Source of the DNA: Acinetobacter colistiniresistens
Lineage (GTDB): Bacteria; Pseudomonadota; Gammaproteobacteria; Pseudomonadales; Moraxellaceae
Assembly (NCBI RefSeq): GCF_024582815.1
Contig: NZ_CP102099.1
Coordinates: 124,001-188,000, forward strand
Reading direction: 5' to 3'
DNA length: 64,000 nt
A model generated the notes under the pieces. The model ran no database searches. It was not told the DNA's origin and saw nothing but the letters and a program-made list of their open reading frames with translations. This document shows positions 40,580 to 48,794 of the stretch, piece by piece. The position numbers and the translations under genes are program-made. Position 1 is the first letter of the stretch. Every line of letters starts with the position of its first letter.

Positions 40580-41476
40580 ATGAATACAGAAGATTTTCAG
40601 TTTTTTATTCGTGTTGCAGACTTGGGCTCAATCAGCAAAGCTGCTCAGGATGCTAATCTCTCGGTGTCGGTGGCCAGTCAGAAATTGCAGCGCCTAGAAC
40701 AAAACCTGCAATTACGCTTATTCCATCGCACCACCCGAAAGTTAACCTTAACCGAAGAAGGCAAAACATTGCTTGAGCATGGACGTGGCTGGATCAACGA
40801 TTTTGTCCATTTACAGCAAGCTCTAACCTCTCCAAATCAAGCTTTATCTGGGACCTTAAGGATTAGCACCTCAACCACTTTTGGTACTCAGGTGTTAATG
40901 CCCGTGATTGCCACATTTTCCCACTTACATCCTCAGCTAAAGATTTACTTAGATTTAAATGATCAGAATATCGACCTGATTCAGCAAGGCATGGACTTGG
41001 CCATTCGAATTGGTCAGTTAAAAAGTTCAAGCTTGATTGCCAAACGCTTGAGTACCAATCCACGTTTACTCTGTGCTTCTCCAGCCTATTTACAACAATA
41101 TGGTATGCCAAAAACCTTGTCCGATCTGAAGTTACACCGCTGTATCTTACAGCAGCATGGTCAGGGTCTCACCGATCAATGGCATTTGGTCAATGCAGAA
41201 GGGAAAGTTGAACAGGTTCATGTCGAAGGATATTTTGCAACCAACTCAGGTGAAGGTGTTCGACAAGCCGCCTTAGCCGGTCTTGGCATTTCCAATCATT
41301 CGATCTGGCATGTGGTGGATGATCTTGCTTCAGGAAAATTAGTACAAGTTCTACCCGACTATTCTGTAGAAACAACCGCAATTTATGCAGTATTTCCGCA
41401 TCGAGAGCTGATCGCTCCTAAAGTACAACGCTTTTTGGATTATTTAGTCGATTACTTTCAGCAGCGTGAATCATAA
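40580..41476 (+). CDS. LysR-family transcriptional regulator
   Basis: Starting at the ATG at 40580 (MNTEDFQFFIRVADLGSIS), this 298-residue protein has the usual winged HTH (SISKAAQDANLSVSVASQKLQRLEQNL) in its first 60 residues. An effector-binding domain follows from about 90, opening with GTLRISTSTTFGTQVLMPVI. The gene faces away from the aldo/keto reductase across 103 bases, the standard LysR-target arrangement. It belongs to the CrgA/DsdC-like aldo/keto-linked subgroup only by general resemblance. Confidence 0.94.
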   Translation: MNTEDFQFFIRVADLGSISKAAQDANLSVSVASQKLQRLEQNLQLRLFHRTTRKLTLTEEGKTLLEHGRGWINDFVHLQQALTSPNQALSGTLRISTSTTFGTQVLMPVIATFSHLHPQLKIYLDLNDQNIDLIQQGMDLAIRIGQLKSSSLIAKRLSTNPRLLCASPAYLQQYGMPKTLSDLKLHRCILQQHGQGLTDQWHLVNAEGKVEQVHVEGYFATNSGEGVRQAALAGLGISNHSIWHVVDDLASGKLVQVLPDYSVETTAIYAVFPHRELIAPKVQRFLDYLVDYFQQRES

Positions 41477-41518
41477 AAACTTTAGTCGTTCAGACGAGCC
41501 TTAAGGTTGCAGTACTTA

Positions 41519-41615
41519 TTAGCCCCCTCCTGCAAAACCATGAAACATCCATTGCACGCCCCATACAAGCAGCATGAACAAAACAAGGATGAAGCAAAAT
41601 TCTAATTTTTTTCAT
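41519..41615 (-). CDS. Possible small membrane protein with A7 frame problem
   Basis: An ATG at 41615 overlaps the stop of the PHP-domain gene as ATGA and is followed by a run of seven A. In the annotated frame the peptide has no sense. One base fewer in the run would give a 31-residue protein, MKKLEFCFILVLFMLL and so on, with one membrane helix and the end FAGGG before a stop at 41519. Either the run has an extra A (mutation or read error) or slippage at A7 makes the protein. Existence of the protein is uncertain. Confidence 0.4.
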
Positions 41616-42475
41616 AGCGCAGGTGATTTAAAGCGTTCCCAAATCCCTTTCTGCCCCTCTTTCAGGCGTGGTGTCTGTCCCAATTTAATCCACGGCATAT
41701 TCTCGCCATGAAAATCACTGCCAATTGAAACCGCCAGATCAAATTGCTGAATCATGCGATCGACCATTTGACGTGTCGAAGCAGGCTCGATACTCGGCGG
41801 TAGTTCTACTGCATCCCCCCCTGATTCAGCAAAGAGCTCAATCAAATAACGGATATTGGTGGCAGACAGGTCATAACGGGTCGGATGGGCAAGCACGGCG
41901 AACCCCTGACTGGCATGAATCACATCAATGGTTTCTTTAAGGCCCATGCCTTCAAACTTTACAAAGGCTTTTTTGCCTTCTTTCAGGAAACGGTCAAAGG
42001 CCTGTTGCGGACGACTGACAATATTTTTTTCGACTAAGGCTTTGGCAATATGAGTTCGGGTGACACGATCTGCTTCACCATCCACTTGTGCAATCACATC
42101 AGGATAGATATCAAAATCAATACATTTTTCTAAGAGCTGACAAATCACTTTTGCCCGTTCGGCACGGACTTTTTTCTGCTGTTCCAGCATGGCTTTGATC
42201 GGCGCATCATCCTGCATATCCAAGGCCACTATATGTACACCATAGCTCTTTTTGGTATTCGGTCTAGACCACTGACTGGAAACTTCTACCCCAGAAATAA
42301 TTTGAATATCATGTGCTTGAGCATAATTTTGGGCACGTGACAAAGCATCCATGCTGTCATGATCTGTGACGGCCAAAGTATGAATTTTTAAGTCCACCGC
42401 AGCCTGTACCAGTTGCTCCGGAGAGAAGGTACCATCGGAAATGAGTGTATGTGTGTGTAAATCGACACCGAACAT
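41612..42475 (-). CDS. PHP-domain nuclease/phosphoesterase, TrpH/RNase AM-like
   Basis: A 287-residue PHP-domain protein. The metal-binding residues are seen in VDLHTHTLISDGTFSPEQLV at the start, VTDHDSMDALSRA near residues 37-50, SGVEVSSQW near 62, AHPTRYDLS near 193 and SIGSDFHGEN near 253. The layout matches E. coli YciV (RNase AM/TrpH), which trims 5' ends of rRNA and degrades short RNAs. Divergent from ispZ/yciB, a linkage also seen in other gammaproteobacteria. Confidence 0.9.
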   Translation of the reverse strand: MFGVDLHTHTLISDGTFSPEQLVQAAVDLKIHTLAVTDHDSMDALSRAQNYAQAHDIQIISGVEVSSQWSRPNTKKSYGVHIVALDMQDDAPIKAMLEQQKKVRAERAKVICQLLEKCIDFDIYPDVIAQVDGEADRVTRTHIAKALVEKNIVSRPQQAFDRFLKEGKKAFVKFEGMGLKETIDVIHASQGFAVLAHPTRYDLSATNIRYLIELFAESGGDAVELPPSIEPASTRQMVDRMIQQFDLAVSIGSDFHGENMPWIKLGQTPRLKEGQKGIWERFKSPAL

Positions 42476-42520
42476 GGTTTGTATTATGCTATCTGACCTA
42501 TTTCATCATCGTACTGTAAC

Positions 42521-43132
42521 ATGAAAGCGTTGCTCGACTATCTTCCGATTATTATCTTCTTTTATTTTTATAAAACCACCGATCCTAAAGATAGTCATCA
42601 CCCCCTATTACAACTGGTGGGAAGTGCTGGAAATACTGATCAAAATCATATCCTTGTTGCAACCTGTGCGCTGCTCATTTCAACCTTGGTGGTTTATGGC
42701 TGTCTGTTCTTTTTCCAGAAATTTAAATTGGAAAAAATGCAGTGGTTCATCGTGGGTATGTCCGTTATTTTTGGTGGAATCACCCTGATCTTTAGTGATG
42801 TGACCTACATTAAAATGAAGGCGATTATTATCAATATCGGGATTGGTTTGGGCTTTTTAGTCACTCCGTTATTCAATAAAGAACGTATGCCAATTATCCA
42901 GAAGCTCTTGGGCTCTTTACTCGAACTTAGCCCAAGAGGCTGGATCAAATTGAACTGGGCATGGTGTGGACAATTCTTTTTACTGGCTGCTTTGCATTTC
43001 TTCTTTGGTTTTGTCTATATGCAAGGAAAATATTGGGGTGAATTCACGGCTTTTGGCGATATTATCGTTTCTATGAGTTACCTAGCTGCTATACTGTTTT
43101 TCTTAAGAAAGCATTTTAAAACCACTGAATAG
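42521..43132 (+). CDS. yciB: Intracellular septation protein IspZ/YciB
   Basis: A 203-residue inner-membrane protein with about five to six helices. The start MKALLDYLPIIIFFYFYKTTDPK is typical of the family, and the Trp-rich LNWAWCGQFFLLAALHFFFGF near residues 145-165 is also diagnostic. It acts with the cell-envelope and elongation machinery. It starts 45 bases from the divergent PHP gene and is followed by a YciI-like gene. Confidence 0.93.
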   Translation: MKALLDYLPIIIFFYFYKTTDPKDSHHPLLQLVGSAGNTDQNHILVATCALLISTLVVYGCLFFFQKFKLEKMQWFIVGMSVIFGGITLIFSDVTYIKMKAIIINIGIGLGFLVTPLFNKERMPIIQKLLGSLLELSPRGWIKLNWAWCGQFFLLAALHFFFGFVYMQGKYWGEFTAFGDIIVSMSYLAAILFFLRKHFKTTE

Positions 43133-43156
43133 ATTTTAAATCATCGAGCTACTGCC

Positions 43157-43459
43157 ATGCCATATTTTGTGCTGACTTGTACTGATCGCGAAGGTACTTT
43201 GGAAAAACGTTTAGCAACTCGCCCGCAACATATTGAACGACTACAAAAGTTAGATGATGAAGGTCGTTTAATTGCAGCTGGTGCGCATCCTAAAGACCCA
43301 AATGATCCACAAGCAGGCTTTTTTGGCAGTACCATGATTGTCGAATTTGAAAATCGTGCAGCGCTAGATGCCTGGATTCAGGAAGAGCCTTTTTTAAAAG
43401 AAGGGATTTACTCAAATATCGAAGTAAAACCATTCAATAAAGCTTTTCCAAAAGGGTAA
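43157..43459 (+). CDS. YciI-like protein
   Basis: A 100-residue protein of the YciI ferredoxin-like fold. It has the conserved His/Asp arrangement in RPQHIERLQKLDDEGRLIAAG and the central AGFFGSTMIVEFENRAALDAWIQ-type helix split across residues 54-77. The end, YSNIEVKPFNKAF, is typical. Function unknown; the fold suggests a small enzyme. Lies between yciB and a membrane-anchored gene, close to an E. coli-like order. Confidence 0.93.
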   Translation: MPYFVLTCTDREGTLEKRLATRPQHIERLQKLDDEGRLIAAGAHPKDPNDPQAGFFGSTMIVEFENRAALDAWIQEEPFLKEGIYSNIEVKPFNKAFPKG

Positions 43460-43462
43460 ATC

Positions 43463-43918
43463 ATGCAAGTTGTTGTAAAAAGTCTATTCGCATTATCTCT
43501 ACTCAGTTCGACTGCATGGGCAGTTGAATCACCTGCACCTGCTGCTCCAGCCACGGCTGCTGCAACAGCGCAAACCCAAGCCGCGGCCGTCCCCGCTACA
43601 GCCACGACAACAGCAGCAAAACCACTGACTGCTGAGCAAATTGCCAAAGCCAAACAGCAGCAAGATGCAAAAGTAAAGGCCATGATTCAAGATCAGGCCA
43701 GTCGTTTGAAACAACTTGAACACGCCAACCTCGAAGCGCTCTCTCAAAATCAAGAGTTGCAGTTAAAAAATGATAATTTGACTGTACAGGTTCAGGTGTT
43801 GCAAAGTGAACGCAGTGCACAAATGTTTTTATATGGTGCGATGACCCTTGCTGTCGGTGTGATTCTGGGTTTCTTGATTGCCAGTTATATTCACACTAAA
43901 CGTCGTCGTCAGTGGTAA
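43463..43918 (+). CDS. Hypothetical envelope protein with Ala-rich and coiled-coil segments
   Basis: A 151-residue protein that starts right after the YciI stop, with AAAGGG as ribosome site. It has a signal peptide ending near SSTAWAVE. An Ala/Thr/Pro-rich spacer (about residues 20-55) follows, then a Gln/Lys-rich coiled coil, a hydrophobic helix (YGAMTLAVGVILGFLIASYI) and a basic tail, KRRRQW. This suggests a periplasmic stalk anchored by its C-terminus in the inner membrane. Unknown function. Confidence 0.8.
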   Translation: MQVVVKSLFALSLLSSTAWAVESPAPAAPATAAATAQTQAAAVPATATTTAAKPLTAEQIAKAKQQQDAKVKAMIQDQASRLKQLEHANLEALSQNQELQLKNDNLTVQVQVLQSERSAQMFLYGAMTLAVGVILGFLIASYIHTKRRRQW

Positions 43919-43935
43919 AACCTTCTCCTTTATTT

Positions 43936-45846
43936 ATGTCTCACTCAGCAAAATTACAAACAGCCGAATTAGACTGGGAACTCATCGATGGTATTGAAGT
44001 TCCCATTTCTAAACAGTTCGGCGATGTCTACTTTTCTAAAGATAATGGTTTACTTGAAACACGGCACGTGTTTTTAAATGGCAATGACCTCACTGAACGT
44101 CTGTCGCAACTGAACGACTACCAATACTTTTGTGTGGGCGAAACCGGCTTTGGCACGGGTTTAAATATTCTAACCTTGTGGCAACTTTGGCAGCAGATTC
44201 GTCCTGACAATCACAGCCATTTACATGTGGTCAGCGTCGAAAAATTCCCCTTGAGCAAAGTCGATCTGATCCGTGCACTGAATGTCTGGCCTGAGCTCAA
44301 ACCATTCGCCGATCAGCTGATTGCGCAATACCCTTTGGCCATAGCAGGCTGTCATCGTTTAAGCTTTCCAGAAGAACGCTTTAGCATTGATTTATGGTTA
44401 GGTGATGCACAGGATATTTTTCCAACGATCCCCAAGACCCAAGCCGTAAATGCATGGTTCCTTGATGGCTTTGCGCCTTCATGTAATCCAGACATGTGGC
44501 AGGAAAATGTACTCAATCACATGGTCCGTTTATCCGACTATGGAACGACGTTTGCGTCCTTTAGTGTTGCGGGTGTACTAAAACGTGGACTCAAGCAACA
44601 TGGTGTGCAAATTAGCCGCCCACGTGGTTTTGGTCATAAACGTGAAATGCTCAAAGCTATCTGGCTTGATCCTACGCACGTTAAAACTGAAGACTTGGAT
44701 GCAGCAGCAGAAATTAAGGTTCAATCTGAACGAGCACCAATGGTATCCCGTTCAAGACCTCGTCAGATTGCCATCATTGGCGCTGGGATCGCAGGTTTAA
44801 GCACAGCATGGGCCTTTGCTCAACGCGGCCATCAGGTCACGATCTACGAGCAAAATGAGCCACTTTCAGGTGCCTCGGGCAATCCTCTGGCTTTACTGAA
44901 TCCCAAACTGTGCCCAATTGAACAGGCTCATGCGCACTTAATGACTTTGAGCTGGCAACATGCCTTGAATTTCTATTCAAACTTCAAAGCATTTAGACCG
45001 ATTCAAGTCCAGCAACTGGCTTTAAAAAATGCCGATGAATTACTCGGCTTAGCGGAACAGTACCCTGAAGCGGTGTTATCTGTACCAGATCAACAGAAAG
45101 CTACACCTGAAACAGCTTATCCAAGCTTGACGCTTCATCCAGCAGGGGCTGTGTCGCCACAACAATTGCGTGATGAAATTTTGCAACATCCGAATATCCA
45201 ATACAAAAAAGCAAAAATTTCTCGCTTAAATACCGCAAACAACCAAACTGAACTTTGGCAAGAACAACAACTCATCGCAACAGCCGATGATGTGATTGTT
45301 TGTTGTGCCAAGCAAAGTGCTGAGCTATTTGAAAACTACCCTGTGTTAAAGCCGATTCGAGGACAAGTTAGTTGGGTCAATAATTCCATACAGCCATTAA
45401 CCTTGGATCAAGCTTATAGTTATGGCGGTTATTGCATGCAATTAGATGCAGCGCAATTGATTCTCGGCGCATCCTTTTATCCGAACCGAGATGATGTTGA
45501 TGTCTTGGCAGAAGATCATGTGCATAACTATGAACTTATCCACAGCGTGTTCCCAGAATATGCACAACAACTGCCCGCTGTAGACACTTGGCAAGGCCGT
45601 GCATCGGTACGTGCTCAAAGTTTGGATTATTTCCCTTTAGTCGGAAAAATACAAAATGATGGACAGGTATTTACCTTTGCAGGTCTAGGCTCTAAAGGGT
45701 TCTTATTTGCACCCTTGTGTAGTGAAATATTGGCAGCCTTAGTCTTAGGTGAATTATGCCCAGTACCTCAAAACTTATTGGACAAGCTCAATCCACAACG
45801 TTTTCAAAAGAAAACTAAAGTGAAGAAGCCTTATTATTCTGCTTAA
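43936..45846 (+). CDS. mnmC: tRNA 5-methylaminomethyl-2-thiouridine bifunctional enzyme
   Basis: A 636-residue fusion if started at the ATG at 43936; a GTG at 43912, overlapping the previous gene, is the alternative. The N-terminal SAM-dependent methyltransferase (MnmC2) has VGETGFGTGLNILTLWQLW near residues 70-90 and WFLDGFAPSCNPDMW. The C-terminal FAD oxidase (MnmC1) begins at IAIIGAGIAGLSTAWAFAQR near 278 and ends with GLGSKGFLFAPLC. It makes the last two steps of mnm5s2U in wobble positions of several tRNAs. Confidence 0.95.
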   Translation: MSHSAKLQTAELDWELIDGIEVPISKQFGDVYFSKDNGLLETRHVFLNGNDLTERLSQLNDYQYFCVGETGFGTGLNILTLWQLWQQIRPDNHSHLHVVSVEKFPLSKVDLIRALNVWPELKPFADQLIAQYPLAIAGCHRLSFPEERFSIDLWLGDAQDIFPTIPKTQAVNAWFLDGFAPSCNPDMWQENVLNHMVRLSDYGTTFASFSVAGVLKRGLKQHGVQISRPRGFGHKREMLKAIWLDPTHVKTEDLDAAAEIKVQSERAPMVSRSRPRQIAIIGAGIAGLSTAWAFAQRGHQVTIYEQNEPLSGASGNPLALLNPKLCPIEQAHAHLMTLSWQHALNFYSNFKAFRPIQVQQLALKNADELLGLAEQYPEAVLSVPDQQKATPETAYPSLTLHPAGAVSPQQLRDEILQHPNIQYKKAKISRLNTANNQTELWQEQQLIATADDVIVCCAKQSAELFENYPVLKPIRGQVSWVNNSIQPLTLDQAYSYGGYCMQLDAAQLILGASFYPNRDDVDVLAEDHVHNYELIHSVFPEYAQQLPAVDTWQGRASVRAQSLDYFPLVGKIQNDGQVFTFAGLGSKGFLFAPLCSEILAALVLGELCPVPQNLLDKLNPQRFQKKTKVKKPYYSA

Positions 45847-45890
45847 ATATTTTTTTAAGTTTAAAAATGACTGAGATCTAAAATTTTGAA

Positions 45891-45920
45891 TTGGCCAAAA
45901 TACCCAAGTATTTTGGCCAA
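45891..45920. terminator. Bidirectional hairpin between mnmC and rhodanese gene
   Basis: TTGGCCAAAATAC at 45891-45903 and GTATTTTGGCCAA at 45908-45920 are perfect 13-bp complements around CCAA. T-rich tracts follow on both strands but are not immediate. Confidence 0.75.
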
Positions 45921-45933
45921 TGTTTTGAGTGAT

Positions 45934-46248
45934 TTAAGCGCCTTGTTCTAAAGGCAAGCCCGCATCACGCGCTGCGCGTGTGCCACCCATCAATACAACA
46001 TATTCACGAGAACCATCAATACCGTCTAGAAGCTCTGCTGCACGCGGTGCTTTGCTGCCACCACCACATAGAATATAAATCGGTTGATCCGCTTTAACTT
46101 GAGTCAAACTATCCGCAGTTATTTCAGTAATTGGACGATTCACCGCCCCTTTGACATGAGCCTCTGCATACGCTTTGGTATCTCGGACATCCCAGATGAC
46201 TGCGCCTTCTGGGAACTCAAATGTTGTAATTTCTTGTTTACGGATCAT
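45934..46248 (-). CDS. Rhodanese-domain protein
   Basis: The start at 46248 has AAGGAG upstream at good spacing, giving a 104-residue single rhodanese domain. The fold is seen in VIWDVRDTKAYAEAHVKGAVNRP, and the active loop contains Cys in YILCGGGSKAPRAAELL. It could move sulfane sulfur; partner unknown. Divergent from yajQ. Confidence 0.9.
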   Translation of the reverse strand: MIRKQEITTFEFPEGAVIWDVRDTKAYAEAHVKGAVNRPITEITADSLTQVKADQPIYILCGGGSKAPRAAELLDGIDGSREYVVLMGGTRAARDAGLPLEQGA

Positions 46249-46338
46249 TGTGCACTCCTTTGATGTAAACAACACTTGGCAAATGAAGAAAACCCCCTTA
46301 GCATCTCAAATATTCTTTCCCTTTGTAAAGGTCTAACC

Positions 46339-46827
46339 ATGCCTTCTTTTGATATTGTTTCTGAATTAGAGTTATTTGAAGTCAATCATGCTGTGCAAAA
46401 CACAGAAAAAGAGATTGCAACTCGTTTTGACTTCCGTGGACAAGACGTTTCAATTGAGTTAAATGAGAAAAATAAAGAAATCAAAATCTCAACTGAAAGT
46501 GATTTCCAGTGCGAACAAGTTTATACCATGCTTGAAAACCATTTTTATAAACGCAAGATTGATGTACAGGCTTTAGACCCACAAAAAGCCACAGCTTCGG
46601 GTAAAAACGTCGTCCAAGTGATCAAGCTCAAAGATGGACTTGACTCAGATACCGCAAAAAAAATTAATAAAGCCATTAAAGAAAGCGGCATCAAAGCGCA
46701 ATCTTCTATCCAAGGAGACAAAATCCGTGTCACGGATAAAAAGCGCGATACTTTGCAACAAATCATGAATTTTTTACGTGAACAACAATTTGGTCTGCCA
46801 CTGCAATTTAATAATTTCAAAGATTAA
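46339..46827 (+). CDS. yajQ: YajQ-family nucleotide-binding protein
   Basis: Started at the ATG at 46339 (MPSFDIVSELELFEVNHAV), the product has 162 residues, the YajQ norm. The signature RFDFRGQDVSIEL is followed by two ferredoxin-like RNP folds and ends LPLQFNNFKD. Some homologues bind cyclic di-GMP and act as transcription cofactors; others bind RNA. Followed at 15 bases by a hot-dog gene. Confidence 0.95.
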   Translation: MPSFDIVSELELFEVNHAVQNTEKEIATRFDFRGQDVSIELNEKNKEIKISTESDFQCEQVYTMLENHFYKRKIDVQALDPQKATASGKNVVQVIKLKDGLDSDTAKKINKAIKESGIKAQSSIQGDKIRVTDKKRDTLQQIMNFLREQQFGLPLQFNNFKD

Positions 46828-46841
46828 GCAATAGGTTCACT

Positions 46842-47336
46842 ATGGCAAAAGATAACCGCCTTTATAAGCTGGTTAAAACCACCTCTAAATTTCCAAAAGG
46901 CATCCGCAGCACACTCTGGAGCAAGGCCTTTGGTCGTGTGGTTCCGATGGTCGGAACAGCGAATATTCGCTATTTAGAAGTCGACAAAGACCACGTGACT
47001 GTACGTATTGAAAACCAGCGCAATATGCAAAATCATATTAAGGGTGTTCATGCGGCAGCCATGGCATTACTCGGCGAGACTGCGACGGGTTTTTTAATAG
47101 GTTTACATGTCCCTGATGATCGCATCTTGCTGATCAAATCATTGCATGTCGATTATTTAAAAGTGGCTCAAGGTGGTTTAACCGCAACGGCAACATTGTC
47201 AGCAGAGCAACAACAGTTCATTGCAGACAATGAGAAAGGCGAGTTATTGATTCCTGTAACCGTACTAGATGATTCAGGCAATACTCCCATCCAATGCCAA
47301 ATGCTTTGGGCTTGGTTGCCAAAGCGTAAAAAATAG
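46842..47336 (+). CDS. DUF4442/hot-dog-fold thioesterase-like protein
   Basis: A 164-residue protein with the hot-dog-type segment NHIKGVHAAAMALLGETATGFL near residues 64-85, followed by beta strands with LLIKSLHVDYLKVAQGGLTATA. This fits the DUF4442 family of putative acyl-CoA thioesterases. No catalytic residue can be assigned with certainty. Probably co-transcribed with yajQ. Confidence 0.83.
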   Translation: MAKDNRLYKLVKTTSKFPKGIRSTLWSKAFGRVVPMVGTANIRYLEVDKDHVTVRIENQRNMQNHIKGVHAAAMALLGETATGFLIGLHVPDDRILLIKSLHVDYLKVAQGGLTATATLSAEQQQFIADNEKGELLIPVTVLDDSGNTPIQCQMLWAWLPKRKK

Positions 47337-47352
47337 CACTGAATTCCCTAAC

Positions 47353-47380
47353 AATAAGGCCCAAAGTAATTTGGGCCTTA
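47353..47380. terminator. Bidirectional terminator
   Basis: AATAAGGCCCAAA pairs with TTTGGGCCTTATT-type sequence across a short loop; the arms lie at about 47353-47365 and 47370-47382. It separates the convergent thioesterase-like and msrC-like genes. Confidence 0.85.
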
Positions 47381-47394
47381 TTGTTATCAAGCGG

Positions 47395-47874
47395 TTAAAT
47401 AAATTTTTCAATCAACGGCATGAGCTGTTTCAAGTATTGGGCATCAATTTCATCAAATTGATTGAGTTCATCACTATCAATATCCAATACTCCGACGCAC
47501 GTCCCATTTTTCATGATCGGCAATACAATCTCCGACTTTGAGGCAGAGCTACAGGCAATATGTCCTGGGAACTGATCGACATCGGGTACAATAACGACTT
47601 GCTGTTGCTGCCACGCAGTCCCACATACGCCACGACCTTTAGCAATACGGGTACAGGCAATCGGGCCTTGAAATGGACCTAACACCAACTCATGCTCTTT
47701 GACCAGATAAAAACCAATCCAGAACCAGCCAAATTGCTGTTTTAACGCAGCGCAGATATTGGCGAGATTGGCAATTACATCGGTTTCATCTTCAATAATT
47801 GCTTGAATCTGTGGAAGGATACTTTGATATTGCTCAGCCTTATGGCCGTGCTGCAAAACTAATTCTTCAGCCAT
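47395..47874 (-). CDS. msrC: Free methionine-(R)-sulfoxide reductase (GAF domain)
   Basis: A 159-residue GAF-domain protein. Three active-site Cys are visible, in PIACTRIAKGRGVCGTAW and GHIACSSASKSEIVLPI, at the positions of E. coli fRMsr. The typical C-terminal GVLDIDSDELNQFDEID is present. It reduces free Met-R-sulfoxide at the expense of thioredoxin, so trxC two genes upstream is a fitting neighbour. Confidence 0.93.
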   Translation of the reverse strand: MAEELVLQHGHKAEQYQSILPQIQAIIEDETDVIANLANICAALKQQFGWFWIGFYLVKEHELVLGPFQGPIACTRIAKGRGVCGTAWQQQQVVIVPDVDQFPGHIACSSASKSEIVLPIMKNGTCVGVLDIDSDELNQFDEIDAQYLKQLMPLIEKFI

Positions 47875-47941
47875 ACATCATTCCAAATAAAAGAATATCG
47901 GCTTGCTCAACAAAACAAGAGCGAGCCGGCCTTGCAATAGA

Positions 47942-48355
47942 TCAACTTGCGGCAAATGTCTGCTTGATCTCTTCTGAGATCAAACGTTTCTTACCATTTA
48001 CATCAACTGCCACAAAGGTAAACACCCCTTCGGTAATCCGTATAGGTTCACGTGAATTATCGTGACTATTCCATACCTCAATTTGAACTTGCACCGAACT
48101 GCTACCGACTTTCAAAATCTTGGTATAACAGCTAATCACATTGCCGACCTTTACCGGTACAAGGAAAGTCATCTGATTGATCGCAATGGTGGCACAGCGG
48201 CCTTTACTAAAACGTTCAACATGAATCGCTCCTGCGAGATCCATCTGAGACACAATCCAGCCGCCAAAAACATCGCCACTCCAATTGGTATCAGCTGGCA
48301 TGGCAATATTCTGTAGTGATAGAGTCCCTTCAGGATGAGTTGGGCGTTCGCTCAT
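47942..48355 (-). CDS. yciA: Acyl-CoA thioesterase, YciA-type
   Basis: A 137-residue hot-dog thioesterase. The family motif is NWSGDVFGGWIVSQMDLAG near residues 24-42, with the catalytic Asp, followed by VPVKVGNVISCYTKIL. It hydrolyses acyl-CoAs in the cytoplasm. It is last in a tight run of hydrolase-trxC-yciA on the minus strand (one-base spacing to trxC). Confidence 0.93.
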   Translation of the reverse strand: MSERPTHPEGTLSLQNIAMPADTNWSGDVFGGWIVSQMDLAGAIHVERFSKGRCATIAINQMTFLVPVKVGNVISCYTKILKVGSSSVQVQIEVWNSHDNSREPIRITEGVFTFVAVDVNGKKRLISEEIKQTFAAS

Positions 48356-48356
48356 G

Positions 48357-48794
48357 TTAATGTCCTTGGTGTTGCTGTAATTGCTGATCTAGCCATTGCT
48401 GTAATTCAGGGCTACGCAATGCCCCGCTAATTCTTGCCAATTCAGTGGTTTTATTCATTAAGACCAAAGTCGGTATACTACGCACGTTAAATGCAGCACT
48501 TAAACGTGGATTGGCTTCAGTATCAATTTTGGCAAAAACCACATAAGGATTTTGCTTCGCCACCTGCGCAAAATGTGGTGCCATCATCTTACAGGGACCG
48601 CACCACTCTGCCCATAGATCGATCAATACCGGCAGGTCAGAGTTACTGATAAAGTTGCTAAAATTTTGTTCGTTTAATTCAATCGGGGCCTGCGTCAACA
48701 ATGCTTGATGACATTGACCACAATTAGGATGAACTGCTAATTTTTCTTCGGGTACACGATTTTTTGCACCACATGATGCACAGACAATAATCAT
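48357..48794 (-). CDS. trxC: Thioredoxin 2
   Basis: A 145-residue thioredoxin with an extra N-terminal zinc ribbon (CASC and CGQC) as in TrxC. The redox site is WCGPCK near residue 72, the cis-Pro loop is RSIPTL. It is a cytoplasmic disulfide reductase linked to oxidative stress. It touches the preceding hydrolase gene and yciA with almost no spacing. Confidence 0.96.
   Translation of the reverse strand: MIIVCASCGAKNRVPEEKLAVHPNCGQCHQALLTQAPIELNEQNFSNFISNSDLPVLIDLWAEWCGPCKMMAPHFAQVAKQNPYVVFAKIDTEANPRLSAAFNVRSIPTLVLMNKTTELARISGALRSPELQQWLDQQLQQHQGH

Noticed and set aside
43408..43820. Ala/Val- and Cys-rich minus-strand frames opposite the coiled-coil envelope protein
   Set aside because: Shadow of the Ala/Thr-rich codons on the other strand; no ribosome site.
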